A stretch of 64,000 nucleotides of DNA from Oceanispirochaeta sp. M1 (GTDB lineage: Bacteria > Spirochaetota > Spirochaetia > DSM-2461): NCBI RefSeq assembly GCF_003346715.1, contig NZ_QQPQ01000004.1, positions 158,774-222,773 of the forward strand, written 5' to 3'. The first letter of the stretch is position 1. Every line of letters begins with the position of its first letter. Position numbers and translations under genes: made by a program. Below the pieces are notes generated by a model, which saw nothing but the letters and a program-made list of their open reading frames with translations, was not told the origin of the DNA and made no database searches. Positions 1-8,362 of this stretch are shown here, in pieces.

Positions 1-3000
1 CGACAGAAATCGGCCATGGCATTGAGTGTCCCGAGAAACTGGGAGAAGATCAGGATTTTATGATCTTCCGTAAGAACCTCATCCAGAAGATCCTTGAGGG
101 CTTCCATCTTACAGGAGCTCACCAGGGCGGCATCTGCATCACCGGTCATAGGCGGATAAATGGCCAGCTGTCTGAGTTTAAGGAGAAACTGAAAAATCTC
201 TACAGAAGATCCGGCCAGTCCCTTATCATCAAGCAGTCCCTTGACCCGGGCTCTGTAAAAATCCCTGTATTTATTGTAGAGCTCCGCCTGAGCGGGGATC
301 ATCTCGCTGTAATGGATGATGATTTCCTTAGGAGGCAGATCCTTCAGAACATCTTCTTTCTTTCGCCGCAGCATAAAGGGAGAGACAGTATCCCTGAGAA
401 TACCGAGGGCCTCTTTATCTTTCTTCTTCTCAATGGGCTGGGCAAAACGGTTGAAAAACTCTTTGCTGCTCCCCAGAAGTCCCGGATTGAGAAAACTGAA
501 CTGGGACCAGAGTTCCATGGAGTTATTCTCAAGAGGAGTACCTGTCAGCGACAGGCGGTGACTGCTTTTAAGAGAGCGGACAGCCTTAAAAATCCTGGAC
601 CCCGCATTCTTTATATAGTGGGCCTCATCCAGAATGATGTAGTCAAAATCAAATTCAAGAAAAAGATCCACATCATTTCTCAGGGTGTGATAACTGACAA
701 TAATCAGATCATATTCTTTAAAATGCAGGGCCTCGGAGATTCTGTCGCTCCCCCCGTGACGATAGCTTTTAAGTCCGGGGGTAAACTTTGTAATCTCGTT
801 TTCCCAGTTAGCCAGTGTGACAACCGGAGCCACCAGCAGGCTGGTCTTCAGCTCCCCTGTAGTCTTGAGATGCTGCAGCAGACTCAGGGTCTGCAGTGTT
901 TTCCCCAAACCCATATCATCGGCCAGACAGCCATGACAGTCTGTCTGATGGAGTCTCAAAAGCCAGTTGAATCCGGCTTTCTGATAGGGACGCAGGGTTG
1001 CATTCAGCCCCTCGGGCTGATCAAAACTCTCCTCATGAGAAGCCTCACGTATTGCTCGGGCCTGTTCCAGAATATCGTCTGCCGGGGATTCATCCCTCTG
1101 GGCAATCTGTTCATAGATATGATCAATAACAGAGAAATTCCGGACAGAAGTTTCCAGGCGGCCTTCATCATTCATCCCCTGACGTCTTAAATACTCAAGC
1201 TGCCGGAGATCACTCTCGCTGAGTTTGACATAACTGTCACCTGTGCTGATGAGTCCAAGGGTCTGGTAATGGTCATCAAAAAAGAGTTTTTTCAGCTCTT
1301 CTGTGTCCGGGTCTTCCACCATGGCATCAACTTCCAGCCAGTCAGTGGTGTTCCCTACATTGAAGGAGACCGAAGCAGCACTGCTGATCTTTCTATCCTC
1401 CAGCTGAAGTTCCACCCCCAGGGCGTTGAGTCTTTTGCTGTAATAGGCCAAAAACTCTTCCAGTGATAGATCCAGGCGGAGATCCCCCTCTGTATTGCCG
1501 ATAAGAAGTCCCGCGTAATAGCCTTTTTCAAAGTTAAGATGATCACTGATTGCCTCAACTATTTTCTTCACAAGTTCAGATTCCCGATCCTTGTCTCTTT
1601 TTAAGATCACAATCACGGGAGCCTCTGCCGAATTTAATCCTGACTTAAGAGATGAAAGATCCGGTGGAATCCAGGTCAGAGCTGACTGATAGGGAACATC
1701 CTGATGTCCGTAGCGGAAAAAGAAAAAGGTTTCTGTCTTATCCTGCCGGCTTCTGAGTTTAAGAACAGGTCCCGGAGATGATTTTCTGACTGAAACAGGG
1801 GAATAGTTTTCATCCAGATGCAGAGAATGATGGCTCATCTTCTCTGTCAGACGGAGAATTCCCTGTATATCCGCAGGGAGAAACCCCTGGCTCTTGGAAA
1901 GAAGGAGGTTCACAAAAAAGGATGTATTTGAGTCTTCCGGAAGAAACGCGAGGTTTCCACTATCCTCGTCCAGACAGAAAACCCTTTTGTTCCTCAAAAC
2001 AATGGAAGAACGTTTCAGTTCCCGATGAAGGATTTCACCTGTCTCATCTACAAATCTGTACTCAGGGCTGTAGAGAGGCCGGTCGTCATGAAGCAGTTCT
2101 TTAAAATGGAATCCCGTCTCCAGGCTTGCGGCCTTATGAACGGTGATGGGAGTCCTGCCGCTGGTAAAGAGTTCATCCTGAGCAAGTACCTCATGCAGAC
2201 ACTCTTCAAGGGGCATAGATCCCCCTTCACCACTCTCATCTGAGCCGCAGAGTTTATCCAGAAGATCCTGTTGTACATTGCTGAGGGGAGAGATAGGCCG
2301 GGAGACCTTATAACGGAGGATTGCCCCGCTTCTAAGTCCTTCCCGTAGACGAAGCAGTGCCGGACGGACCCGGATACCTGTCTCACCGTTCCCGGCCAGA
2401 GTAAAAACAAGATCATACCGGGGCGCCTCTGTCTGAATATGAAACTCATCATCCGAGAGTCCCTGAAAAAGGGGAATATCATCACTTGCCGACACAGCTG
2501 CGGCATCAGAGACAGCTGCCCGGATGCCCCCCCGGGCTGACGGTGAAGTAGTAAGTGATGCTGAATCATCAATACCGGCTGCCTCGGGAGGAACCGGAGC
2601 TCTGCTCCTGCTTCTTTTTGGGGCTTCCCTCAGCCCGGAAGGTTCCGAGCTGAATGAAAAGAGATCTCCCTGGAGAGAATCCTGAGGATCGGGAGAAGAA
2701 AAACTGCTCTCCTTTTCCAGTACAGGAAGTTCATGAAACCAGTGGTCCTCCGGGAATTTCTCATCCCCTGCCTTGAGAATCAGTGCAGCCAGATGAACAC
2801 AGGGTTCGGTGCTGCTGCATTCACAGCTCCAGAACAGCGTATCTTCCCGATGATGAAGCTCAGTCTCAAAGGGCATAGGCTGATCTCCCAGGACAAATAC
2901 CCTGAGACGATAGGCCTCGGCCTTGAGATTATATACCCGGTTTTCCCGCTTCAGTCCCCTGGCTTCGGGGAGGAGGGCCGGATTAAATTGTTCAGCAAAA

Positions 3001-3020
3001 TCGGGAGACAATATTTTCAA
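1..3020 (-). CDS. SWIM zinc-finger SNF2-family helicase, partial (C-terminus beyond left edge)
   Basis: SNF2/SWI2-type double-stranded DNA translocase; 1,006 residues are visible and the frame runs off the left edge, so the end is missing. A SWIM zinc finger is seen at C66-x-C68, C74-x-H76. The middle resembles the bacterial SNF2-associated region. The ATPase core has motif I ADDMGLGKT at about 700-708 and a DEAH box at 798-801, followed by TGTPLENN. The last visible residues read KILIFSQF, the start of the second RecA-like lobe. The start is a TTG at 3020: AGAGGA lies 5 nt upstream and the only nearby ATG frame stops at once. The frame is uninterrupted throughout. Bacterial SWIM/SNF2 proteins are thought to act in DNA or transcription-complex remodelling; the exact role here is unknown. 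Confidence 0.9.
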   Translation of the reverse strand, partial: MKILSPDFAEQFNPALLPEARGLKRENRVYNLKAEAYRLRVFVLGDQPMPFETELHHREDTLFWSCECSSTEPCVHLAALILKAGDEKFPEDHWFHELPVLEKESSFSSPDPQDSLQGDLFSFSSEPSGLREAPKRSRSRAPVPPEAAGIDDSASLTTSPSARGGIRAAVSDAAAVSASDDIPLFQGLSDDEFHIQTEAPRYDLVFTLAGNGETGIRVRPALLRLREGLRSGAILRYKVSRPISPLSNVQQDLLDKLCGSDESGEGGSMPLEECLHEVLAQDELFTSGRTPITVHKAASLETGFHFKELLHDDRPLYSPEYRFVDETGEILHRELKRSSIVLRNKRVFCLDEDSGNLAFLPEDSNTSFFVNLLLSKSQGFLPADIQGILRLTEKMSHHSLHLDENYSPVSVRKSSPGPVLKLRSRQDKTETFFFFRYGHQDVPYQSALTWIPPDLSSLKSGLNSAEAPVIVILKRDKDRESELVKKIVEAISDHLNFEKGYYAGLLIGNTEGDLRLDLSLEEFLAYYSKRLNALGVELQLEDRKISSAASVSFNVGNTTDWLEVDAMVEDPDTEELKKLFFDDHYQTLGLISTGDSYVKLSESDLRQLEYLRRQGMNDEGRLETSVRNFSVIDHIYEQIAQRDESPADDILEQARAIREASHEESFDQPEGLNATLRPYQKAGFNWLLRLHQTDCHGCLADDMGLGKTLQTLSLLQHLKTTGELKTSLLVAPVVTLANWENEITKFTPGLKSYRHGGSDRISEALHFKEYDLIIVSYHTLRNDVDLFLEFDFDYIILDEAHYIKNAGSRIFKAVRSLKSSHRLSLTGTPLENNSMELWSQFSFLNPGLLGSSKEFFNRFAQPIEKKKDKEALGILRDTVSPFMLRRKKEDVLKDLPPKEIIIHYSEMIPAQAELYNKYRDFYRARVKGLLDDKGLAGSSVEIFQFLLKLRQLAIYPPMTGDADAALVSSCKMEALKDLLDEVLTEDHKILIFSQFLGTLNAMADFC

Positions 3021-3049
3021 GAAAATCCTCTAATATTCATAAAAAGGTT

Positions 3050-4411
3050 CTACACTCCCTTAAGAGCATAGGCCCAGCGTCCACTTTTGAAACGGAAGAC
3101 TCCTATGATGGTAATAATCAGGTTGGAAACACTTATGGCATACCAGACACCTATGATTCCCCATCCAAGAAAAAAGGCCATAAACCAGGCAAGGGGCAGA
3201 CGCAGAGCCCACAGACGTCCCAGATGCATAAGCATCAGCGAACGTGTATCACCGGCACCCTGAAAAGCACCGGCTAAAATCATGAACACAGCAAAAACTA
3301 TAACAGATGGCGACATAATGCGGAAGAGCCGGGCTCCTTCAAATATAACCTCCGGATCATCCACAAAGAAGCGGATGAACAAAGATCCGTAAAAAAAACA
3401 GAACACCATACCCGGGATAATATAAAGAAGTGAGAGAATAGTACCAGTCCTGACTGTAGAAGCCGCCCTGGGGGCATCATCGGCCCCCAGAGACTGTCCC
3501 ACCAGACTTGTTGTACCCCGGGCAAGCCCCTGTGCCGGCATATAAAAAAGAGACTGAATTCTGTTAACAATACCGAAGGCGGCAATCACCGGAGTGCCGA
3601 AGGAGTTTACAATGCCGTGAAGAACGGTAAATCCCAGAGAAGAGCCCATCTGAGAGAGGGATGAGGGCAGTGCGACTCTGACCAGAAGAGTCATGGATTT
3701 CCTGTCATAGAGCATATACTTCGGATACAGCCTGATTCCCTGCCGTCCCCGAAGGAGAATTATTATACCTGTAGCAGCTGCGATCATCCTGGAGAAAACC
3801 GTAGCCAGGGCGGCACCCTCCACACCCAGTGCGGGAAAAGGACCGACACCGAAAATCAGCACAGCATCCAGAGGAATATTCACCGCCGTTGCCAGCAGCT
3901 GAATCCTGAGGGCCGCTACTGTATTACCCGTCCCCTCCATGGCGCTCTGCATAATGAAAAACCCATACATAAAGGGAACTCCCAGACAGATAATCTTCAG
4001 ATAGGAGGCAGTCAGGGAAAAAAGCTCATCCGGAGTCTGAAGCAGCCGCAAAAATGGCTCCGACAGAAACCATCCGGCAACAGCCAGGATAAAAGATGTA
4101 AAAATAAGAAGTCCTGCAACTTGCCCCAGGAAGAACTCCGCTTTTTTCAGATTTTTCTGTCCCACAGCCCGGGAAATAAGAGTGGTCCCTGCGGCAGAGA
4201 TTCCCAGACCCGCCAGAATAATAAGCATGATGAAGTTGAATGCAATGGAAGGTCCTGAAACTTCCCTGGGGCCCAGACGTCCGAGAAACCAGCTGTCCGT
4301 CAGGTTATAGACAGTTTCGGCTCCGTTGGCCAGCATAACCGGTACAGCGATCTTCAGAAGAGGACGTAGGGTACGGCTGTTTTTCAGGAGAGATAATTTT
4401 TCTCTGAGCAT
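3050..4411 (-). CDS. MATE family multidrug/Na+ antiporter
   Basis: Inner-membrane exporter of the MATE/NorM (DinF-like) family, 453 aa, with twelve predicted hydrophobic segments in two similar halves. It would couple cation entry to efflux of an unidentified compound. Early residues LKIAVPVMLANGAETVYNL and the following WFLGRLG match the family's first two helices. The open frame extends to 4459, but a promoter (-35 ATGACA, 17 nt, -10 TAGAAT) ends 7 nt before the ATG at 4411, so I take that as a leaderless start. It is divergent from umuD. A second MATE gene at 42.5 kb is a distinct paralogue. Confidence 0.88.
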   Translation of the reverse strand: MLREKLSLLKNSRTLRPLLKIAVPVMLANGAETVYNLTDSWFLGRLGPREVSGPSIAFNFIMLIILAGLGISAAGTTLISRAVGQKNLKKAEFFLGQVAGLLIFTSFILAVAGWFLSEPFLRLLQTPDELFSLTASYLKIICLGVPFMYGFFIMQSAMEGTGNTVAALRIQLLATAVNIPLDAVLIFGVGPFPALGVEGAALATVFSRMIAAATGIIILLRGRQGIRLYPKYMLYDRKSMTLLVRVALPSSLSQMGSSLGFTVLHGIVNSFGTPVIAAFGIVNRIQSLFYMPAQGLARGTTSLVGQSLGADDAPRAASTVRTGTILSLLYIIPGMVFCFFYGSLFIRFFVDDPEVIFEGARLFRIMSPSVIVFAVFMILAGAFQGAGDTRSLMLMHLGRLWALRLPLAWFMAFFLGWGIIGVWYAISVSNLIITIIGVFRFKSGRWAYALKGV

Positions 4412-4418
4412 GAGGGGC

Positions 4419-4447
4419 ATTCTACAGAAGAGAAACCCTTTTGTCAT
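4419..4447 (-). promoter_or_regulatory. Promoter of the MATE gene
   Basis: On the minus strand: ATGACA (4447-4442), 17 nt, TAGAAT (4424-4419), each 5/6 to sigma-70 consensus. The -10 ends 7 nt before ATG 4411, so transcription should begin at or next to the start codon. Confidence 0.55.
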
Positions 4448-4469
4448 GGAAAAAGTCACTCTACCGGAA

Positions 4470-4499
4470 TTGACGGGTTTCCACTTGAGGGATTATACT
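4470..4499 (+). promoter_or_regulatory. Promoter of umuDC
   Basis: TTGACG at 4470-4475, 18-nt spacer, TATACT at 4494-4499. The predicted transcription start is about 4506, which is the ATG itself, giving a leaderless umuD mRNA. Confidence 0.65.
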
Positions 4500-4514
4500 A
4501 TACATATGAATAGT
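4497..4514. promoter_or_regulatory. 18-bp palindrome over the umuD start: candidate SOS/LexA operator
   Basis: ACTATACATATGAATAGT is an inverted repeat with 8 of 9 base pairs matching. It covers the end of the -10 hexamer, the likely transcription start and the ATG. umuDC is normally SOS-controlled, so this is a natural repressor site. It does not look like the E. coli or Gram-positive LexA box, so the identity of the binding protein is inference. Confidence 0.5.
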
Positions 4515-4988
4515 TGTTTTAAAATTGAAGAATACGCTCCGACTCTGGACAGACCGGAAAAATGGAGGCCTCCCGAACACAGTGCAGAAGGAGTGCCCTG
4601 CTACGGAGACCTGATCAAGGCAGGCTTTCCCTCCCCCGCCGCAGACTATAAAGAAGATGTGCTGGATTTTAACAGCTACCTGATACAGAACCCTGCCGCC
4701 AGCTTCACTGTCCGGGTGGAAGGCGACTCTATGGTGGATGAGGGCATCCAAAGCGGTGATCTGCTGATTGTGGACCGCAGCATCACTCCCCGGAGCAATA
4801 TGATTGTGGTAGCCATTCTCTACGGAGAGTTCACCGTCAAGAAACTGGTAAAAAAAGAGGGCCGCCTCTGGCTCTGTCCCGGTAACCCCTCCTACGATCC
4901 GGTGCGTATAGAACTGGAGATGGAATTCCAGGTATGGGGGGTAGTTACCTATGTAATTCACAACTTCCTGCCGGGGAAAACAGGGTGA
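4506..4988 (+). CDS. umuD: UmuD-like self-cleaving SOS mutagenesis protein
   Basis: Serine peptidase S24 family (LexA/UmuD), 160 aa, which after RecA-stimulated self-cleavage activates the UmuC polymerase. Ala39-Gly40, followed by FPSPAADY, aligns with the Cys24-Gly25 cleavage site of E. coli UmuD. The catalytic pair is Ser75 (in EGDSM) and Lys112. The 37-residue Ser-Lys spacing and the 35-residue Gly-Ser spacing equal those of E. coli UmuD (S60, K97, G25). There is no N-terminal DNA-binding domain, so it is not LexA. ATG 4506 is preferred over longer in-frame starts because a promoter ends 6 nt before it. It overlaps the beginning of the umuC frame and forms an operon with it. Confidence 0.9.
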   Translation: MNSCFKIEEYAPTLDRPEKWRPPEHSAEGVPCYGDLIKAGFPSPAADYKEDVLDFNSYLIQNPAASFTVRVEGDSMVDEGIQSGDLLIVDRSITPRSNMIVVAILYGEFTVKKLVKKEGRLWLCPGNPSYDPVRIELEMEFQVWGVVTYVIHNFLPGKTG

Positions 4989-5002
4989 ACAGGAATAGAA
5001 AG

Positions 5003-6289
5003 ATGACAGCCCTGGTGGACTGCAACAGCTTCTACGCCTCCTGTGAAAGGGTGTTCCGCCCGGATCTGACAGGCAGGCCTGTGGTTGTACTGTCCAATAA
5101 TGATGGCTGTCTTGTAGCCATGAGCCGGGAGGCTAAGGAGATGAACATTCCCCGGGGGGTGCCCCTGTTCAAGGTGCAGAAACAGCTGAAACAGGCAGGA
5201 GCGGCGGTGTTTTCCTCAAACTACACCCTCTATGACGACCTCTCCCGCCGGGTCATGGATATTCTGGAAGGATTCACCCCTCAGCTGGAAGTCTACTCCA
5301 TCGACGAGGCCTTTCTTATACTCCAGGGGAGTCGTGAAGAACTCCTGAACCAGGCCAGCCGAATTTGTGAAAGAGTATATAACTGGCTGGGCATCCCCGT
5401 TTCAGTCGGTATAGGCTCAACCAAGACTCTGGCTAAAATAGCCGGAAAAAGGGCTAAAAATATCCCCGGGGGAGTCTGCTTCCCTGCAGAGGAAGAGTGG
5501 CCGGAAATTCTGGAGGCCACTGATGTGGGGAAGATATGGGGCATCGGCAGACAGTATGCCCGCAAGCTTCACAGCCGGGGAATTATCAGCGCCGCCGACC
5601 TTATGGCTCAGGAGGAGAGCTGGGTAAAAAAAGAGATGACCCTGGTAGGCCTCAAGACCCTCTGGGAACTCCGGGGCAGACCCAGTTTCACCCTTGAAGA
5701 GACACCCTCCCCTAAACAGGGAATAATGACATCCCGGAGCTTCTCATTTCCCGTGACCGAAAAAGAGGACATTCTGGAGGCCGGTGCGGATTACGCCTCG
5801 GGGGCCGCGGCAAAGATGCGGGCTCAGGGCTCCTCATGCCGGGTAATCCATACCTCGGTCATGACCAATCCCTTCAGGGAATCAGACAGACAATATGCCC
5901 GGGGAATAACAGAACAGCTCAGTTTCCCCATGAATTATCCCCCCTCCATAGTGGCCGTTGTCCGCAGACAGCTGGAAAAGCTCTACCGTCCGGGTTTCCG
6001 CTACAAAAAAATATCCGTTTTTCTCAGTGAAATCGAACAGACGGGAGAGGAACAGATGGATCTTTTTTACAGTAAGGATGACAGATCAACGGCGGTAATG
6101 GAGGCGGTGGATCATATAAACAACCGCTATGGCAGACATACACTTCACTGCATGCCCCTGCGGCCTGAAAGCTGCTGGCAGATGAAAAGGCAGTACCTGT
6201 CTCCCTGCTACACAACAAAGTGGAAGGATATCCCTGTTGTCCGGTCAGGAGCTCCGCTGCCGACTCCCCTGAAAGCCGAACAATCATAA
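5003..6289 (+). CDS. umuC: UmuC, Y-family DNA polymerase V catalytic subunit
   Basis: Error-prone translesion polymerase, 428 aa (E. coli UmuC is 422). The N-terminus TALVDCNSFYASCE holds the first metal-binding Asp. The palm motif YSIDEAFL supplies the second acidic pair. Helix-hairpin-helix and little-finger regions follow, with the UmuC-specific C-terminal DUF4113-like part ending near PLRPESCWQMKR. ATG 5003 is chosen by alignment with E. coli UmuC and an AGGA 8 nt upstream. A GTG at 4985 that overlaps the umuD stop as GTGA is the alternative. Co-transcribed with umuD. Confidence 0.93.
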   Translation: MTALVDCNSFYASCERVFRPDLTGRPVVVLSNNDGCLVAMSREAKEMNIPRGVPLFKVQKQLKQAGAAVFSSNYTLYDDLSRRVMDILEGFTPQLEVYSIDEAFLILQGSREELLNQASRICERVYNWLGIPVSVGIGSTKTLAKIAGKRAKNIPGGVCFPAEEEWPEILEATDVGKIWGIGRQYARKLHSRGIISAADLMAQEESWVKKEMTLVGLKTLWELRGRPSFTLEETPSPKQGIMTSRSFSFPVTEKEDILEAGADYASGAAAKMRAQGSSCRVIHTSVMTNPFRESDRQYARGITEQLSFPMNYPPSIVAVVRRQLEKLYRPGFRYKKISVFLSEIEQTGEEQMDLFYSKDDRSTAVMEAVDHINNRYGRHTLHCMPLRPESCWQMKRQYLSPCYTTKWKDIPVVRSGAPLPTPLKAEQS

Positions 6290-6459
6290 AGACTTCACCC
6301 TATATTTGTTTACTATTCAGAAAACGGCCATAAGATGATCACAGGATTCACACATAAGTTCTTTATATTCTGTAACATAAACTAATCGTTGTTGTTATCA
6401 AGGTAATGAACCTAACAATCAGGGTTAGTTAAGATTTTTTCATTTTACTTTCTCCATTT
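6290..6459 (+). other. Noncoding stretch between umuC and its distant terminator
   Basis: 170 nt of AT-rich sequence between the umuC stop and the first good terminator. No open frame with a ribosome site was seen on either strand. It may be a long 3' UTR or hold a small RNA ending at the 6460-6494 terminator. I see no convincing promoter inside it. Confidence 0.3.
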
Positions 6460-6494
6460 CAGAAGCTGTTACGTTGTGACAGCTTCTGTTTTTT
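6460..6494 (+). terminator. Rho-independent terminator downstream of umuDC
   Basis: Perfect 10-bp stem CAGAAGCTGT / ACAGCTTCTG (6460-6469 with 6479-6488), 9-nt loop, followed by six T at 6489-6494 on the plus strand. The minus strand has no T run, so it serves rightward transcription only. Confidence 0.85.
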
Positions 6495-6506
6495 ATAAAT
6501 GGAGTG

Positions 6507-7151
6507 TTACTGCTCCCTTCTCAGAGATCCTTTTTCAGAGACATATAATCCCACAACCCTCGAGATAACAATGGCCACGTATAAGGTTCCCACAATGCCT
6601 TCAGATGTAGCAGCAAGGCGGGCTAACTCACTCACAGGAACGATATCACCATAGCCGAGACTTACCAGGGTCACAAAGCTGAAATAGAGAAGATCCAAGT
6701 CTCCATGAGCCGTATAAAAGGCCTGGGGATCGAAATAGAGGATAATGGAATAAAATGAGTTCCAGAGATTTCCCATAAGAAGATAGATGGCAACCGATCC
6801 ATAGAGGGTATCCGCATCCACATCATGTGAGCTGACAAGACTCCTGAACAGACTCTGAACCAGTGCCATAAAAAAGAGCACAGCCGATATAAGGATGCAT
6901 ATATAGATAATATTACTTTCTATAAAAAAATTGATCCATCTAAAAACAGTCATAATAAAATTGAGCAGCAGAAGGATCGTAAGTCGGTGTCTCTCTTTTC
7001 TATACGCCCAGACAAGAGCCAGAGCAATAACAGTATACAGAAAAGCCCCAAAAAACTTCTGAACCGATGTCTGCCCAACCAGCAGATAACGTATGACAAA
7101 GTTAATAATCAAAACAATAGTAAGAGAACGAAATCTGGATTTATGAAGCAT
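6507..7151 (-). CDS. Two-pore-domain-like potassium channel (Ion_trans_2)
   Basis: Integral membrane protein of 214 aa with five or six hydrophobic segments. The C-terminal pair flanks a pore loop TLVSLGYGDIVPVS, whose GYGD filter marks K+ selectivity. The N-terminal half is a compact membrane bundle without the regular Arg/Lys pattern of a voltage sensor. There is no cytoplasmic RCK/TrkA-N domain: the protein ends about 20 residues after the last helix. A GGGAG ribosome site lies just before the ATG. It is third in a minus-strand operon after STAS and HisKA-REC genes, only 24 nt downstream, suggesting that channel and signalling proteins are expressed together. Confidence 0.85.
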   Translation of the reverse strand: MLHKSRFRSLTIVLIINFVIRYLLVGQTSVQKFFGAFLYTVIALALVWAYRKERHRLTILLLLNFIMTVFRWINFFIESNIIYICILISAVLFFMALVQSLFRSLVSSHDVDADTLYGSVAIYLLMGNLWNSFYSIILYFDPQAFYTAHGDLDLLYFSFVTLVSLGYGDIVPVSELARLAATSEGIVGTLYVAIVISRVVGLYVSEKGSLRREQ

Positions 7152-7175
7152 CAGGACTCCCTGCTGTATAAGCTG

Positions 7176-7796
7176 TCATACAGAGCAAAGTGATCTTATT
7201 TTACTGAGAAGAAATTCATCATGAATCGGTTTTCTGAGAACATCGCTCATTCCGGCCTGTATAAAGTCTTCCTGCAGCTCACTTTCACCGTGTGCCGTAA
7301 TAGCCAGAATAGGAATATCTTTATTTTTACTGCGGATTTTCTGAGCTGCCTGTATGCCGTCAACACCGGGCATACTCACATCCATAAGAATCAGCTGATA
7401 GTTATTTTTCTCAAAAAGCTCCAGCGCTTCCAGGCCGTCACAGGCCTCATCGATATGCCAGTTCTGCCTTCTGAGCAGGGTTGTCAGATAGAGGCGACTC
7501 ACATAGTCATCTTCAGCAACAAGGACTGAAAATGTCTTATTTTGCTCTATAGTACTATTCCCTGGGGGGGTGACCTCTTCATTGACACTGCTGCTTCCCC
7601 TTGAAGAATCGTTGTCCACTGTCTTATTCTGAAATTCATTAATGAGAGTCAGGGTCTTTTCAGCTGATAAAAGCATGTATTTAAGAATATCGATCTGCTC
7701 ATCTGTCAGCTCAGTCTCTTCAAGAAGACTTCCCATACAGATGACACCGTTCAAAGACGAGCGCATATCATGAAAGATACTCCCCCGCCCCTTCAT
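7176..7796 (-). CDS. HisKA-REC protein without kinase catalytic domain
   Basis: 206 aa. Residues about 5-60 resemble a HisKA dimerisation/phosphoacceptor helix pair with HDMRSSLNG in place of the usual H-E-I-R-T-P-L-N-G. A polar Ser/Asn-rich linker follows (62-87). Residues 88-206 are a complete receiver domain with the acidic pair EDD, the phospho-Asp in LILMDVSMPG, Thr in AITAHG and Lys in RKPI. No HATPase_c domain is present, so it cannot phosphorylate itself. It could dimerise, or relay phosphate from a kinase elsewhere. Its ATG overlaps the stop of the STAS gene (TGATG), implying translational coupling. Confidence 0.82.
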   Translation of the reverse strand: MKGRGSIFHDMRSSLNGVICMGSLLEETELTDEQIDILKYMLLSAEKTLTLINEFQNKTVDNDSSRGSSSVNEEVTPPGNSTIEQNKTFSVLVAEDDYVSRLYLTTLLRRQNWHIDEACDGLEALELFEKNNYQLILMDVSMPGVDGIQAAQKIRSKNKDIPILAITAHGESELQEDFIQAGMSDVLRKPIHDEFLLSKIRSLCSV

Positions 7797-8185
7797 CAGC
7801 CGATACTCCCCAGATCTTCGATAATATTAAAAAAGTCTGAAAACCCGAGCTGATCAAAAACACCTCGGACTTTCGTATCCATCTTAAGGAGGTAGAAAGG
7901 ACTGTTTTTATGATCTGCCTGAACACGTATTGTGGTGAATGTTCCGATACCGCTTGATGAAATATACTGCAGCTCACTCAGATCAAGGATAAAAGGATTA
8001 TCTTCCCAGTCAGAACCGAAAAAGTCCATAACCGCATCTGCGAATTCTATTGAATTGCTATGGTCAAGATATCCTTTAAGAGACACAACAGCAGCAGGTG
8101 GATCGAACTGATCATTCATGGAGCACTGTACAGTCAAACCTTCCTGATTATCATTTAGACGGTTTAATGTGCTGAAATCCAACAT
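7796..8185 (-). CDS. STAS-domain anti-sigma-factor-antagonist-like protein
   Basis: 129 aa with a STAS fold of the SpoIIAA/RsbV type. Residues DLSELQYISSSGIGTF carry the conserved Ser that is phosphorylated in partner switching. About 25 residues precede the domain. The start has AAGGAG about 10 nt upstream. It is the first gene of the STAS / HisKA-REC / channel operon. No anti-sigma kinase or sigma factor gene is adjacent, so its partner is elsewhere or is the HisKA-REC protein. Confidence 0.85.
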   Translation of the reverse strand: MLDFSTLNRLNDNQEGLTVQCSMNDQFDPPAAVVSLKGYLDHSNSIEFADAVMDFFGSDWEDNPFILDLSELQYISSSGIGTFTTIRVQADHKNSPFYLLKMDTKVRGVFDQLGFSDFFNIIEDLGSIG

Positions 8186-8262
8186 TACAGAATTACTCCT
8201 TTAATCTAAACTGACCAATTTATTCTTAACTGACAACTTTGTACCAGCTGCATAATTGTAAC

Positions 8263-8280
8263 ATAAGAGAGTGCTCTTAT
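8263..8280. other. Small inverted repeat upstream of the STAS gene
   Basis: ATAAGAG-AGTG-CTCTTAT is a perfect 7-bp stem with a tetraloop, between the acyl-CoA ligase terminator and the STAS promoter region. It may be an operator or a leader hairpin; there is no T run. Confidence 0.3.
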
Positions 8281-8300
8281 CAAATATGACATTATGAGTC

Positions 8301-8336
8301 AAAAAAAAAGCAGTACAACCAAATGCTGTACTGCTT
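8301..8336 (-). terminator. Terminator of the acyl-CoA ligase gene
   Basis: 10-bp stem AAGCAGTACA / TGTACTGCTT (8308-8317 with 8327-8336); on the minus strand it is followed by a run of T (complement of A 8301-8309). It lies 26 nt past the ligase stop. Confidence 0.88.
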
Positions 8337-8362
8337 GCAGATTCCCTGTCTCTTCAGATCTT

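Noticed and set aside
60..1190. 376-codon open frame on the plus strand
   Set aside because: It lies opposite the SNF2 helicase core. The minus frame carries motif I and DEAH in order, whereas the plus frame resembles nothing; it is a shadow.
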